Under the pieces are notes generated by a model that was given only the letters and a program-made list of their open reading frames with translations, had not been told where the DNA came from and did no database searches. DNA of 64,000 bases from Inhella crocodyli (GTDB lineage: Bacteria > Pseudomonadota > Gammaproteobacteria > Burkholderiales > Burkholderiaceae_C), in NCBI RefSeq assembly GCF_004004565.1, contig NZ_SACM01000001.1, positions 1,240,001 through 1,304,000 of the forward strand, read 5' to 3'. Positions within the stretch are counted from its first letter, which is position 1; each line of letters begins with the position of its first letter. Position numbers and translations under genes: made by a program. Below are positions 44,192 through 53,531 of this stretch, piece by piece.

Positions 44192-44290
44192 CGACATGGT
44201 TGGACTCGAGCACTCTTTAGAGGACAGCACCCAAGAACATTCGTCAATCCACCCCGAAGCCCCGAAGGCCGGGACAGGCAGAATGGCCGC

Positions 44291-44944
44291 ATGACCGATG
44301 CCAGCCTCCGCAAGGACAGCCTGTCGCGCGCCGAGCGCAAGGACCTGACGCGTCACGCGCTGATGCAGGCGGCGCTGACGCTGATCGCCGAGGGGCGCAG
44401 CTTCACCAGCCTGGCGCTGCGCGAGATCGTGCGCGAGGCTGGCGTGGCCCCCAATGCCTTCTACCGGCACTTCCGCAACACCGACGAACTCGGGCTGGCC
44501 CTGGTGGAAGAGGTGGGCATCACGTTGCGGCGTCTGCTGCGCGAGGCCCGCGAGATGGGGGCCAGCCAAGGCTCCACCGTGCGCCGCTCGGTCAAGGTCT
44601 ACCAGGAGTACGTGAACGCCAACCGCCCCACCTTCTTGTTCATCTCCAGCGAACGAGCCGGGGGCAGTCGCATCCTGCGCTTGGCCATCCGCAACGAGGT
44701 GGCGCACTTCACGAACGAGATGGCGCAGGACTTCCGGCGCCTGGGCGTGTTCCCGGACATGCCCACGACGAGCCTGCAGATGGTGTGCGGCCTGATCGTC
44801 ACGACCATGCTGGCCGCCGCGCCCGAGATGCTGGACCTGCCCCCCGAGCAAGCCCTGCTCGAAGCCGAGATGACCGACACCTTCGTGCGGCAACTGCGCG
44901 TGGTGCTGCTGGGGGCGGCGGCCTGGCGGGAGCCCAGTCGCTGA
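44291..44944 (+). CDS. TetR-family regulator of unsaturated fatty acid genes (FabR/DesT-like)
   Basis: 217-residue repressor. The helix-turn-helix region LALREIVREAGVAPNAFYRH is close to FabR/DesT (REVAREAGIAPTSFYRHF type). DesT senses the saturated/unsaturated acyl-CoA ratio and controls desCB; this protein is divergent from a desC-like gene, which matches. The C-terminal ligand domain is helical and ends LLGAAAW. The start is ATG 44291; longer frames extend into the control region. Confidence 0.9.
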   Translation: MTDASLRKDSLSRAERKDLTRHALMQAALTLIAEGRSFTSLALREIVREAGVAPNAFYRHFRNTDELGLALVEEVGITLRRLLREAREMGASQGSTVRRSVKVYQEYVNANRPTFLFISSERAGGSRILRLAIRNEVAHFTNEMAQDFRRLGVFPDMPTTSLQMVCGLIVTTMLAAAPEMLDLPPEQALLEAEMTDTFVRQLRVVLLGAAAWREPSR

Positions 44945-44946
44945 CT

Positions 44947-44998
44947 CTTATTCTTCATTTGAATATGAAGAGAACGAATATTTCGTTGATGGAATAAG
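44947..44998. promoter_or_regulatory. AT-rich nested palindromes upstream of the sulfate operon
   Basis: CTTATTC (44947-44953) and GAATAAG (44992-44998) enclose TCTTCAT / ATGAAGA (44952-44971) and ACGAA-TAT-TTCGT (44974-44986). This AT-rich symmetric block just upstream of the -35 is where a LysR-type activator such as CysB would bind; the assignment is inferred. Confidence 0.5.
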
Positions 44999-45014
44999 CA
45001 GCCGTCTTTAGAGT
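44986..45014 (+). promoter_or_regulatory. Promoter of the sulfate-assimilation operon
   Basis: TTGATG (44986-44991) and TAGAGT (45009-45014) with a 17-base spacer. The start site would lie near 45021, only a few bases before the first ATG. Confidence 0.55.
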
Positions 45015-45024
45015 CGCGCCTTCC

Positions 45025-46008
45025 ATGAAGATCCGCGACCTCGACCTCAGCGACAACCCGGTGAACGCCGAGCACGCCGCGCTCGGCCTGCCGCCGCTGG
45101 AGAACGCCGTGACGCACGCGGGCGACCCGCACCAGCCGGTGCTGCGCTTCGCGATGTGGTCGGTGGTCTTCCTGCTGATGGCCGTGACCATCGCCCTGGC
45201 CACGCGCTTGTTCACCCAGCCGGGCGCGGGCCACAGCGGCTTCGAGCTGATCGGACAGGCACTGAGCAGCCGCGAGTTTTGGCTGGCCGCCGCCGTGGGC
45301 CTGCTGGCCCAGACGGTGGACGGTGCGCTGGGCATGGCCTACGGCATCACCAGCACCAGCTTTCTGCTGGCCACGGGCACCAGCCCGGCGGTGGCCAGCG
45401 CGTCGGTGCACATCGCCGAGGTGTTCACCACCGGCGTGTCGGGCATCTCGCACATCAAGCTGGGCAACGTGAACAAGCGCCTGTTCTTGCGCCTGCTGGT
45501 GCCCGGGATGATCGGCGCGGCCGCCGGCGCCTGGCTGGTGTCGAGCATCGACGGCAAGGCCATCAAGCCCTTCATCGCCGCCTACCTGCTGCTGATGGGC
45601 CTCTACGTCATCAGCAAGATCTTTCGCAAGATCAAGCCGCGCCGCGAGGAGCCCAAGCACGTGGCCAAGCTGGGCCTGTTCGGCGGCTTCGTCGACGCCG
45701 TGGGCGGCGGCGGCTGGGGCCCCGTGGTGACCACCACGCTGGTGGGCACCGGCAACGACCCCCGCATGACCATCGGCTCGGTGAACCTGGCCGAGTTCTT
45801 CCTGACCTTCATCAGCGCCGGCGTGTTCGCCGTGCTCGTGGGCGAAAGCCCCTGGACGACGGTGGCCGGCCTGGTGGTCGGCGGCCTGTTCGCCGCCCCC
45901 TTTGCCGCCCTGCTCACCAGCAAGCTGCACACCAAGGCCTTGCTGGGCCTGGTGGGCAGCGTCATCGTGCTGATCAGCGCCTTCAACATCTGGAAGGCTT
46001 TGAGCTAA
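45025..46008 (+). CDS. TSUP-family (TauE/SafE) sulfite/sulfur-compound permease
   Basis: Inner-membrane permease of 327 residues with ~8 hydrophobic segments, of the TauE/SafE (TSUP) family. LLAQTVDGALGMAYGITSTS and LGLFGGFVDAVGGGGWGPVV are the duplicated TSUP signatures. As first gene of the sulfate operon it may export sulfite or import sulfate. The ATG at 45025 has no Shine-Dalgarno and is only ~4 bases after the predicted transcript start, so translation could be leaderless; M44 is an alternative. Only four bases separate it from cysI. Confidence 0.9.
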   Translation: MKIRDLDLSDNPVNAEHAALGLPPLENAVTHAGDPHQPVLRFAMWSVVFLLMAVTIALATRLFTQPGAGHSGFELIGQALSSREFWLAAAVGLLAQTVDGALGMAYGITSTSFLLATGTSPAVASASVHIAEVFTTGVSGISHIKLGNVNKRLFLRLLVPGMIGAAAGAWLVSSIDGKAIKPFIAAYLLLMGLYVISKIFRKIKPRREEPKHVAKLGLFGGFVDAVGGGGWGPVVTTTLVGTGNDPRMTIGSVNLAEFFLTFISAGVFAVLVGESPWTTVAGLVVGGLFAAPFAALLTSKLHTKALLGLVGSVIVLISAFNIWKALS

Positions 46009-46012
46009 TCCT

Positions 46013-47734
46013 ATGTACCGCTACACCGACTTCGACCGCCAGTTCGTCCACCAGCGCGCCGCGCAGTACCGCGACCAGCTCGAACGCCACCTGCGCGGCG
46101 AGCTGAGCGCCGACGACTTCCGCCCGCTGCGCCTGCAGAACGGCTGGTACGTGCAGCGCCATGCGCCCATGCTGCGCGTGGCCATTCCCTACGGCGAGCT
46201 GAGCAGCCGCCAGCTCCGCCAGCTGGCCAAGATCGCCCGCGAGTACGACGTGGTCAGCAGCGGCCCCTTCGCCGGCCAAGGCGGCTACGGCCACTTCACC
46301 ACGCGGCAGAACCTGCAATACAACTGGATCCCGCTGGACAAAAGCGCCGACGTGATGGATCTGCTGGCGGCCGTTGACATGCACGGCATCCAGACCAGCG
46401 GCAACTGCATCCGCAACATCACCAGCGACGCCTTCGTGGGCATCGCCCCTGACGAGATCGTCGACGCGCGGCCGTACTGCGAAATCCTGCGCCAGTGGTC
46501 GACGCTGCACCCCGAGTTCGCCCACCTGCCGCGCAAGTTCAAGATCGCCGTCAGCGGCGCCGAGGAAGACCGCGCCGCCATCCTCTGGCACGACATCGGC
46601 CTGCAGCTGAAGAAGAACGCCGCCGGCGAGGTGGGCTTCCAGGTCTTCGTGGGCGGCGGCATGGGCCGCACGCCCATCGTCGCCACCGAGATCAACGCCT
46701 TCGTGCCCTGGCAGCAGATCCTGGTCTTCATCGAGGCCATCGTCCGCGTCTACAACCTGGCCGGCCGCCGCGACAACCTCTACAAGGCCCGCATCAAGAT
46801 CTTGGTGAAGGCCGAGGGGCAGAAGTTCGTCGACGCCGTGAACGCCGAATTCGCCGCCATCCTGGCCGATGACGCTGGCGGCAACGAGCACCTGATCCCC
46901 GAGGCCGAGCTGGCCCGCGTGAAGGCCGGTTTCGTCGACCCCGAGGGCGTGAGGCCTGCGCCCGCCATCGACGTGGCGGCGCTGAACGCCGAGCCCGCCT
47001 ACCAGCGCTGGTTGCAGCGCAACGTGCACGGCCACCGCGTCAGCGGCCACCGCGCCGTCACCCTGAGCCTCAAGCGCGTGGGCATCCCACCGGGCGACAC
47101 CACCGCCGACGTGATGGACACCGCCGCCGCGCTGGCCGACCGCTTCAGCCACGGCGAGCTGCGCGTGAGCCACCGCCAAAACCTGGTGCTGCCCTGGGTG
47201 AAGGAGGCCGACCTGCCCGATCTGTTCCAAGCCGCGCGCGCCGCCGGCTTTGCCACGCCCAACGCCGGCCGCCTGACCGACCAGATCGCCTGCCCGGGCG
47301 GCGACTACTGCGCGCTGGCCAACGCCCGCTCGCTGCCCATCGCCGCCGACATCGCCGAGCGCTACCAAGACCTCGACGAGCTGGAAGACCTGGGCGACAT
47401 CGACCTGCACATCAGCGGCTGCATCAATTCCTGCGGCCACCACCACAGCGGCCACATCGGCGTGCTGGGCGTCGACAAGGACGGCACCGAGTGGTACCAG
47501 CTGACCTTGGGCGGCAGCGACGGCTCCACCCTGAGCGGCCCGGCCGTGGCCGGCAAGGTCATCGGCCCGAGCTTCGCGGCCGACGAGATTGCCGACGCCA
47601 TCGAGGCCGTGCTGGACACCTACAAGGCCCAGCGCCTGAGCGGCGAGCGCTTCGTCGACGCCGTCAAACGCCTCGGCCTGGACCCCTTCAAGGCCGCCGC
47701 CAACGCCGTGCGCGTGGCCACCGCGCGAGCGTGA
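46013..47734 (+). CDS. cysI: Sulfite/nitrite reductase hemoprotein (CysI)
   Basis: Six-electron reduction of sulfite to sulfide on siroheme-4Fe4S. The 573-residue protein has both half-domains. The cluster cysteines are C427 and C433 (CPGGDYC) and C470 and C474 (CINSC), the last bridging siroheme. TTRQNLQYNWIPL and GNCIRNITSD are family motifs. No cysJ flavoprotein is present, so ferredoxin is the likely donor. It is followed by DUF934, as in many Burkholderiales. Confidence 0.95.
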   Translation: MYRYTDFDRQFVHQRAAQYRDQLERHLRGELSADDFRPLRLQNGWYVQRHAPMLRVAIPYGELSSRQLRQLAKIAREYDVVSSGPFAGQGGYGHFTTRQNLQYNWIPLDKSADVMDLLAAVDMHGIQTSGNCIRNITSDAFVGIAPDEIVDARPYCEILRQWSTLHPEFAHLPRKFKIAVSGAEEDRAAILWHDIGLQLKKNAAGEVGFQVFVGGGMGRTPIVATEINAFVPWQQILVFIEAIVRVYNLAGRRDNLYKARIKILVKAEGQKFVDAVNAEFAAILADDAGGNEHLIPEAELARVKAGFVDPEGVRPAPAIDVAALNAEPAYQRWLQRNVHGHRVSGHRAVTLSLKRVGIPPGDTTADVMDTAAALADRFSHGELRVSHRQNLVLPWVKEADLPDLFQAARAAGFATPNAGRLTDQIACPGGDYCALANARSLPIAADIAERYQDLDELEDLGDIDLHISGCINSCGHHHSGHIGVLGVDKDGTEWYQLTLGGSDGSTLSGPAVAGKVIGPSFAADEIADAIEAVLDTYKAQRLSGERFVDAVKRLGLDPFKAAANAVRVATARA

Positions 47735-47745
47735 TCGGAATTGCC

Positions 47746-48228
47746 ATGAAGTACATCGACCCGCACCACGACCTTTGGCAGCACGCGGTGGGCGAAGACG
47801 GCCCCAAGCCCGACCCGGACCCCGCCCCCAACCGCCTGCTGAGCCTGGAGCAATGGCACGCCGTGCGCAGCCACTGGCCGGCGGACCTGCCCGTGGCCAT
47901 CGAGTTCCCCAACGACGCCGACATCGCGCAGCTGGCCCCCGACCTGGACCGCATCGCCCTGGTGGTGCTGGACTTCCCCAAGTGGACCGACGGCCGCGCC
48001 TACAGCCAGGCTCGATTGCTTCGCGCCCGCTACCGCTTCGCCGGCGCCATCCGCGCCAGCGGCCAGGTGCTGGTGGACATGATGCAGCTGCTGCACCGCA
48101 CCGGTTTCAGCGAGGTGCAACTGCGCGGCGACCAAAGCCAAGCCGCGGCCGAGCGCGCGCTGGCCTTCTTCCCGCAAGGCTTCTACCAAGGCGACGTGCA
48201 CGCCACGGCACCGGTGTTCGCCCGATGA
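47746..48228 (+). CDS. DUF934 protein of the sulfite-reductase operon
   Basis: 160-residue soluble protein always found between cysI and cysH in related genomes. FPNDADIAQLAPDLDRIALV, FPKWTDGRAYSQARLLR and ASGQVLVDMMQLLHRTGF are typical DUF934. Its exact role (assembly or electron transfer to CysI) is unknown. It starts 11 bases after the cysI stop and overlaps cysH by four bases. Confidence 0.92.
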   Translation: MKYIDPHHDLWQHAVGEDGPKPDPDPAPNRLLSLEQWHAVRSHWPADLPVAIEFPNDADIAQLAPDLDRIALVVLDFPKWTDGRAYSQARLLRARYRFAGAIRASGQVLVDMMQLLHRTGFSEVQLRGDQSQAAAERALAFFPQGFYQGDVHATAPVFAR

Positions 48229-48983
48229 GCAGCAGCGCCCTGCCCTGGGCCACCCCGGCCGCCGCGACCGCGGGCAATGCCATCGCGTTGTACGCGCGCT
48301 GGAGCCCGGCGCTGGACGCCAAGATCGAGGCCGCCGTGCAGCGCCTGCGCGAGGCCAGCATCGCCCACGGCCAAGGCCTGGTGCAAAGCAGCAGCCTGGG
48401 CGTGGAAGACATGGTCGTCACCGACCTGATCGCCCGCCACCAGCTGCCCATCGACATCGCCACGCTGGACACCGGCAAGCTGCACCCGGAAACCCTGGGC
48501 CTGCTGCCGCGCATCCAGGCCCAGTACGGGCGGGACGTGGCCGTGTTCCAGCCCAAGCAAGAACACGTCATCGCCTTTGTACAGCGCGAGGGCGAGGACG
48601 CCATGTTCAAGTCCATCGAGCTGCGCAAGGCCTGCTGCGGTGTGCGCAAGCTCGAGCCCCTGGGCCGCATGCTGGCCGGCCGCAGCGCCTGGATCACCGG
48701 CCTGCGCCGCGAGCAATCGGGCGCCCGCGCCGAGGTGGCGTTTGACGAGGACGACGGCCAGGGCCGCCGGAAAATCAGCCCCATCGCCGACTGGACCTGG
48801 GCCGAAGTCTGGGCCTACGTCGAGCGATTTGCCGTGCCCACCAACCCGCTGCACGACCAGTTCATGCCCAGCATCGGCTGCGCGCCTTGCACCCGCGCCA
48901 TCGCCGTGGGCGAGGACTTCCGCGCGGGCCGCTGGTGGTGGGAGGATTCTTCGAAGGAGTGCGGCCTGCACGCCAAGTCATGA
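48225..48983 (+). CDS. cysH: Adenylyl-sulfate (APS) reductase, iron-sulfur type CysH
   Basis: Reduces activated sulfate to sulfite. The 252-residue protein has RKACCGVRK and GCAPCTRAI (the CC...CxxC 4Fe-4S ligands) and a C-terminal ECGLH catalytic Cys, the pattern of APS rather than PAPS reductases. SSLGVEDMVV is the nucleotide-binding loop. No cysC is in the operon, which agrees with direct APS reduction. It overlaps DUF934 and cysD by four bases each. Confidence 0.94.
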   Translation: MSSSALPWATPAAATAGNAIALYARWSPALDAKIEAAVQRLREASIAHGQGLVQSSSLGVEDMVVTDLIARHQLPIDIATLDTGKLHPETLGLLPRIQAQYGRDVAVFQPKQEHVIAFVQREGEDAMFKSIELRKACCGVRKLEPLGRMLAGRSAWITGLRREQSGARAEVAFDEDDGQGRRKISPIADWTWAEVWAYVERFAVPTNPLHDQFMPSIGCAPCTRAIAVGEDFRAGRWWWEDSSKECGLHAKS

Positions 48984-49945
48984 ACGCCGCGACCAACCCC
49001 ATGAGCCTCATTCCCGACGTCGACCACGCGCACCTCGATGCGCTGGAAGAAGAAGCCATCTTCATCTTGCGCGAGGTGGCCGCCAGCTTCGAGCGCCCGG
49101 CCCTGTTGTTCAGTGGCGGCAAAGACAGCTGCGTCGTCCTGCGCCTCGCCGAGAAAGCCTTCAAGCTGAAGGACGCCAGCCACCCCAGCGGCTTCCGCGG
49201 GCAGCTGCCCTTTCCGCTGGTGCACATCGACACGGGTCACAACTTCCCCGAGGTCATCGCCTTCCGCGACGAGCGCGTGGCCACCATGCAAGAGCGCCTG
49301 GTGGTCGGCCACCTGGAAGACAGCATGGCCAAGGGCACCATCCGCCTGGCCCACCCGCTGGAGAGCCGCAATGGTCACCAGACGGTGACGCTGCTCGAGA
49401 CCATCGAAGAGCACAAGTTCGACGCCCTCATCGGCGGCGCCCGTCGCGACGAAGAGAAGGCCCGCGCCAAGGAACGCATCTTCAGCCACCGCGACAGCTT
49501 CGGCCAATGGCAGCCCAAAGAGCAGCGCCCCGAGCTGTGGACCCTGTTCAACACCCGCATCCGTCCGGGCGAGCACTTCCGCTGCTTCCCCATCAGCAAC
49601 TGGACCGAGCTGGACGTGTGGCTGTACATCGCCCGCGAGAGCATCCCGCTGCCCCCCATGTACTACGCCCACCCGCGCCAGGTGATGCGCCGCAAGGGCC
49701 TGCTGGTGCCGCTGACCGAAGTGACGCCGCCGCAAGACGGCGAAACCGTCGAAACGGTGGAGGTGCGCTTCCGCACCGTGGGCGACATGACCTGCACCTG
49801 CCCGGTGGAAAGCCCGGCCCGCAACGCCACCGAGGTGGTGGCCGAAACGCTGACCGTGACCGTCAGCGAGCGCGGCGCGACCCGCATGGACGACCGCACC
49901 AGCGAAGCCTCGATGGAAAAGCGCAAGAAAGAGGGCTACTTCTGA
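48980..49945 (+). CDS. cysD: Sulfate adenylyltransferase subunit 2
   Basis: Catalytic subunit of ATP sulfurylase (321 residues). PP-loop LLFSGGKDSCVVLRL near residue 45, GGARRDEEKARAKER, and NTRIRPGEHFRCFPISNWTE are typical. Forms a complex with CysN. It overlaps cysH by four bases and cysN by one. Confidence 0.96.
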   Translation: MNAATNPMSLIPDVDHAHLDALEEEAIFILREVAASFERPALLFSGGKDSCVVLRLAEKAFKLKDASHPSGFRGQLPFPLVHIDTGHNFPEVIAFRDERVATMQERLVVGHLEDSMAKGTIRLAHPLESRNGHQTVTLLETIEEHKFDALIGGARRDEEKARAKERIFSHRDSFGQWQPKEQRPELWTLFNTRIRPGEHFRCFPISNWTELDVWLYIARESIPLPPMYYAHPRQVMRRKGLLVPLTEVTPPQDGETVETVEVRFRTVGDMTCTCPVESPARNATEVVAETLTVTVSERGATRMDDRTSEASMEKRKKEGYF

Positions 49946-51234
49946 TGCAAGCACTTCGCTTCCTCACCGCCGGCTCCGTCGACGACGGCAAAAGCACCCT
50001 CATCGGTCGCCTGCTGTTCGACAGCCAGGCCATCCTGGCCGATCAGCTCGACGTGCTGGCCCGCCGCGCCGCCGGCAAGCCCCTGGACCTGAGCCTGCTG
50101 ACCGACGGCCTCGAGGCCGAGCGCGAGCAAGGCATCACCATCGACGTGGCCTACCGCTACTTCGCCACCAAGACGCGCAAGTTCATCATTGCCGACGCCC
50201 CGGGCCACGAGCAGTACACGCGCAACATGGTGACGGCCGCCGCAGGCAGCGACGCCGCCGTGGTGCTGGTGGACGTGACCAAGCTCGACCTGAGCCAGCC
50301 CGAGGTGGCCCTGCTGCCGCAAACCCGCCGCCACAGCCTGCTGGCGCAGCTGCTGCGCGTGCCCAGCATCGTGTTCGCCGTGAACAAGATCGACGCGCTG
50401 GCCGAGCCCGGCCCGGGCTTTGCCAAGGTCAAGGCCGCGCTCGAGGCCTTCGCCCAGGCCGCCGGCCTGAACGTGGCCGCCACCGTGCCGGTGAGCGCGC
50501 TGCGCGGCGACAACGTCACCCAGCCGCTGGACGCCCCTTGGTGGGACGGCCCCTCGCTGCTGCAGGTGCTGGAAGGCCTGCCCACCACGCAAGAGCGCAC
50601 CGACGCCCCCTTGAGCCTGCCCGTGCAGTTCGTGCAGAAAGACGCCTACCAGACCGAAGGCGCCGGCTTCCAGCCGCGTGTGCTGTGGGGCCGCATCGCC
50701 CACGGCGGCGTGAAGGTGGGCGACGAGGTCGAGGTGCTGCCCAGCCGGCAGCGCGCCATCGTGGCCGCCTTGCGCCGTGCCGGCGACGAGGTCGCCGACG
50801 CCAAGGCCGGCGAATCGGCGGGCCTGATCCTCGACCGCCAGCTGGACGTGAGCCGCGGTGACTGGATCGTCACGCCCGAGACGGCCGACAGCCGCACCCA
50901 CTTCCCCGCCACCCTGGCCTGGCTGGACACCGAGCCCGCCAAGGCCGGCCGCAAGTACTGGGTGCGCCACGGCAACCGCTGGGTGCAGGCCCGCATCAGC
51001 AGCATCGACTCGGTGCTCGACATCCACACCTTGCAGCCGCAGGACGCGCACGAACTGCCGGTCAACGCCATTGGCCGCGTGCAGATGGAGGTGCAGCACG
51101 CCCTGCCCGTGGAGCCCTTCGCCGACAACCGCGTGGGCGGCGCACTGATCGTGGTCGACCCGGCCAGCCACCGCACCAGCGGTGCGTTGCTGGTCGACGC
51201 CATCCCTGCCCCGGCCGAGGACGACGCGTGGTGA
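49945..51234 (+). CDS. cysN: Sulfate adenylyltransferase subunit 1 (GTPase)
   Basis: GTPase partner of CysD, 429 residues. G1 GSVDDGKSTLIGRLL, G2 EREQGITIDVAYR, G3 DAPGHEQYTRNM, G4 NKID. A beta-barrel C-terminal part follows. No fused CysC kinase domain, in line with APS use by CysH. It starts in the cysD stop (TGATG). Confidence 0.96.
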   Translation: MQALRFLTAGSVDDGKSTLIGRLLFDSQAILADQLDVLARRAAGKPLDLSLLTDGLEAEREQGITIDVAYRYFATKTRKFIIADAPGHEQYTRNMVTAAAGSDAAVVLVDVTKLDLSQPEVALLPQTRRHSLLAQLLRVPSIVFAVNKIDALAEPGPGFAKVKAALEAFAQAAGLNVAATVPVSALRGDNVTQPLDAPWWDGPSLLQVLEGLPTTQERTDAPLSLPVQFVQKDAYQTEGAGFQPRVLWGRIAHGGVKVGDEVEVLPSRQRAIVAALRRAGDEVADAKAGESAGLILDRQLDVSRGDWIVTPETADSRTHFPATLAWLDTEPAKAGRKYWVRHGNRWVQARISSIDSVLDIHTLQPQDAHELPVNAIGRVQMEVQHALPVEPFADNRVGGALIVVDPASHRTSGALLVDAIPAPAEDDAW

Positions 51235-52004
51235 GCGTGCGGGTCAGCTTCGTCAGCGCCGGCCCCGGCGCCGCCGACCTCATCACCCTGCGTGGCGTGC
51301 AACGCCTGAGCCAGGCCGAGGTGGTGCTGTTCGACGCGCTGACCGACCCGGCCCTGCGCGCTTTCGCCCCCCAGGCCACCTGGGTGGACGTGGGCAAGCG
51401 CGGCTTTGACCACGCGGCCAAGCAAAGTGACATCAACGCCTTGCTGGTGCAGCACGCCCAAACCGCCACCGGCTTGGTGGTGCGCCTCAAGGGCGGCGAT
51501 GCCTCGGTGTTCGGACGTCTCGAAGAAGAACTCGAAGCGCTGGCGCAGGCCGGCATCGCCAGCGAGGTGGTGCCGGGCGTGACCGCCGCCTCGGCCGCCG
51601 CCGCCGACACCCAGCGCCCGCTCACCCGCCGCGGCAGCGGCCGCACCGTGGCCCTCACGACGGCCATGACCCGCGAGGGCGATCTGCATGCTGGTAAGGC
51701 TGCCGACACCGAAGTGTTCTACATGGCGGGCAAGCAGTTACCCGCCTTGCGCCGCCGCCTGCTGGCGGCCGGCTGGCCCGCCGAAACGCCCACCTTGGTG
51801 GTCAGCCGGGCCGGCTGCGCCGACGCCCTGCACAGCAGCCACGCCCTGGCGAACTTGGCCGACGCGCAGGCGCTTCACGCCGGCCGCCCCACGGTCGTCA
51901 CCGTGGGCGTGGGGGCCCAAGAAGTCGGCGCGGCTGTGGCAAAGCCGGTACACGCCGCTGCGGCTTCCCAGCCCCTCCCCAGGAAAACCCCCGCCCCCAC
52001 CTAA
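51231..52004 (+). CDS. cobA: Uroporphyrinogen-III C-methyltransferase (siroheme branch)
   Basis: Methylates uroporphyrinogen III to precorrin-2 for siroheme, the CysI cofactor. The 257-residue protein has [18 protein letters not shown] at the N terminus, [20 protein letters not shown], and [18 protein letters not shown]. No fused CysG dehydrogenase/chelatase domain. The start is GTG 51231 (overlapping the cysN stop) or GTG 51228. It is the last gene of the sulfate operon. Confidence 0.92.
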   Translation: MSVRVSFVSAGPGAADLITLRGVQRLSQAEVVLFDALTDPALRAFAPQATWVDVGKRGFDHAAKQSDINALLVQHAQTATGLVVRLKGGDASVFGRLEEELEALAQAGIASEVVPGVTAASAAAADTQRPLTRRGSGRTVALTTAMTREGDLHAGKAADTEVFYMAGKQLPALRRRLLAAGWPAETPTLVVSRAGCADALHSSHALANLADAQALHAGRPTVVTVGVGAQEVGAAVAKPVHAAAASQPLPRKTPAPT

Positions 52005-52056
52005 AATCGCGCGCTTTGCCTTTTCTGGCGTCAACCCTCGCGCGAGCCTTGCCACC

Positions 52057-52380
52057 ATGACCCACGTCGTTACCGAAGCCTGCATCCGCTGCAAGTACAC
52101 CGATTGCGTCGACGTCTGCCCTGTCGATTGCTTCCGCGAAGGCCCGAACTTCCTGACCATCGACCCGGACGAGTGCATCGACTGCGCGGTCTGCATCCCC
52201 GAGTGCCCGGTCAACGCCATCGTGCCTGAAGAGGATGTGCCCGGCGATCAGCAGCACATGATCAAGCTGAACGCCGACCTGGCCAAGAAGTGGCCCTCGA
52301 TCACCAAGCGCAAGGCCCCGCTGCCCGACGCCGACGACTGGAAAGACAAGACGGGCAAGCTGCCCGAGCTGATCAAGTAA
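52057..52380 (+). CDS. fdxA: Seven-iron ferredoxin FdxA
   Basis: 107-residue ferredoxin with a 3Fe-4S and a 4Fe-4S cluster: [18 protein letters not shown] and [17 protein letters not shown]-terminal extension (about 60-107) is typical. It ends directly before the next ATG without a gap. TAAAAT (52002-52007) may be its -10. As the gene just after cysI-cobA, it may reduce CysI (inference). Confidence 0.95.
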   Translation: MTHVVTEACIRCKYTDCVDVCPVDCFREGPNFLTIDPDECIDCAVCIPECPVNAIVPEEDVPGDQQHMIKLNADLAKKWPSITKRKAPLPDADDWKDKTGKLPELIK

Positions 52381-53469
52381 ATGACCCAGAACCAAACCCC
52401 CGCAGGCGTCATCGAGACCGACGCCGTCATCGTTGGCGCCGGCCCCGTGGGCCTGTTCCAGGTGTTCGAGCTCGGCCTGCTCGAGATCAAGGCCCACATC
52501 ATCGACAGCCTGGCCTACCCCGGTGGCCAGTGCATCGAGCTGTACCCCGACAAGCCGATCTACGACATCCCGGCGCTGCCGGTGGTGACTGGCAAAGAGT
52601 TGACCGACAACCTGCTCAAGCAGATCGAGCCCTTCGGCGCGACCTTCCACCTGGGCCAGGAAGTCACCACCGTCGAAAAGCAAGACGACGGCCGCTTCTT
52701 CGTCGCCACCAGCAAGGGCACGCAGTTCTTGACGAAGACCATCTTCATCGCCGGCGGCGTGGGCTCGTTCCAGCCGCGCACGCTGAAGGTCGACGGCATC
52801 GACAAGTACGAAGGCAGCCAGGTGCACTACCGGGTGAAGAACCCGAGCCAGTTCGCCGGCAAGAACCTGCTGATCGTGGGCGGCGGTGACTCAGCGCTGG
52901 ACTGGGCGCTGAACTTCTGCGCCGGCAACGCCGACGGCAACCCGCACAAGGCCGAGTCGGTCATCTTGGTGCACCGCCGCGACGGCTTCCGTGCCGCCCC
53001 CGCCAGCGTGGCCAAGATGCGCGAGCTGTGCGACGCCTACGAGATGCAGTTCATCGTCGGCCAGGTCACCGACCTGGACGAGACCGAGGACGGCAACCTC
53101 AAGGGCGTGAAGGTCACCGGCGGCGACGGCGTCACCCGCGTGGTGCCTTGCGACGAGGTGCTGGTGTTCTTCGGCCTGAGCCCCAAGCTCGGCCCCATCG
53201 CCGAGTGGGGCTTGGCCCTCGAGCGCAAGCAGATCTTGGTGGACACCGAGAAGTTCAGCACCAGCGTGCCGGGCATCTTCGCGGTGGGCGACATCAACAC
53301 CTACCCCGGCAAAAAGAAGCTCATCCTGAGCGGCTTCCACGAAGCCGCCCTGGCCGCCTTCGGCGCGATGCCCATCATCAACCCCGAAAAGCGCGTGCAC
53401 CTTCAGTACACGACCACCAGCCCCAAGCTGCACAAGGTGCTGGGCGTGGAATCGCCGGTGTTCGACTGA
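52381..53469 (+). CDS. Ferredoxin-NADP+ reductase, thioredoxin-reductase-like
   Basis: 362-residue flavoprotein of the bacterial FNR/TrxR-like family. FAD motif [17 protein letters not shown] and NADPH motif [15 protein letters not shown]; no CxxC redox pair, which separates it from thioredoxin reductase. [20 protein letters not shown] is conserved. It likely transfers NADPH electrons to FdxA, encoded immediately upstream. A bidirectional terminator follows. Confidence 0.94.
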   Translation: MTQNQTPAGVIETDAVIVGAGPVGLFQVFELGLLEIKAHIIDSLAYPGGQCIELYPDKPIYDIPALPVVTGKELTDNLLKQIEPFGATFHLGQEVTTVEKQDDGRFFVATSKGTQFLTKTIFIAGGVGSFQPRTLKVDGIDKYEGSQVHYRVKNPSQFAGKNLLIVGGGDSALDWALNFCAGNADGNPHKAESVILVHRRDGFRAAPASVAKMRELCDAYEMQFIVGQVTDLDETEDGNLKGVKVTGGDGVTRVVPCDEVLVFFGLSPKLGPIAEWGLALERKQILVDTEKFSTSVPGIFAVGDINTYPGKKKLILSGFHEAALAAFGAMPIINPEKRVHLQYTTTSPKLHKVLGVESPVFD

Positions 53470-53488
53470 AGCGTCGATGGCCTCAAGC

Positions 53489-53516
53489 AAAAACGCCACC
53501 CTCGGGTGGCGTTTTT
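53489..53516. terminator. Bidirectional terminator between fpr and the isomerase gene
   Basis: Perfect arms AAAAACGCCACCC / GGGTGGCGTTTTT; it serves both convergent genes. Confidence 0.93.
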
Positions 53517-53531
53517 GTTGGGCGCTGGGCT

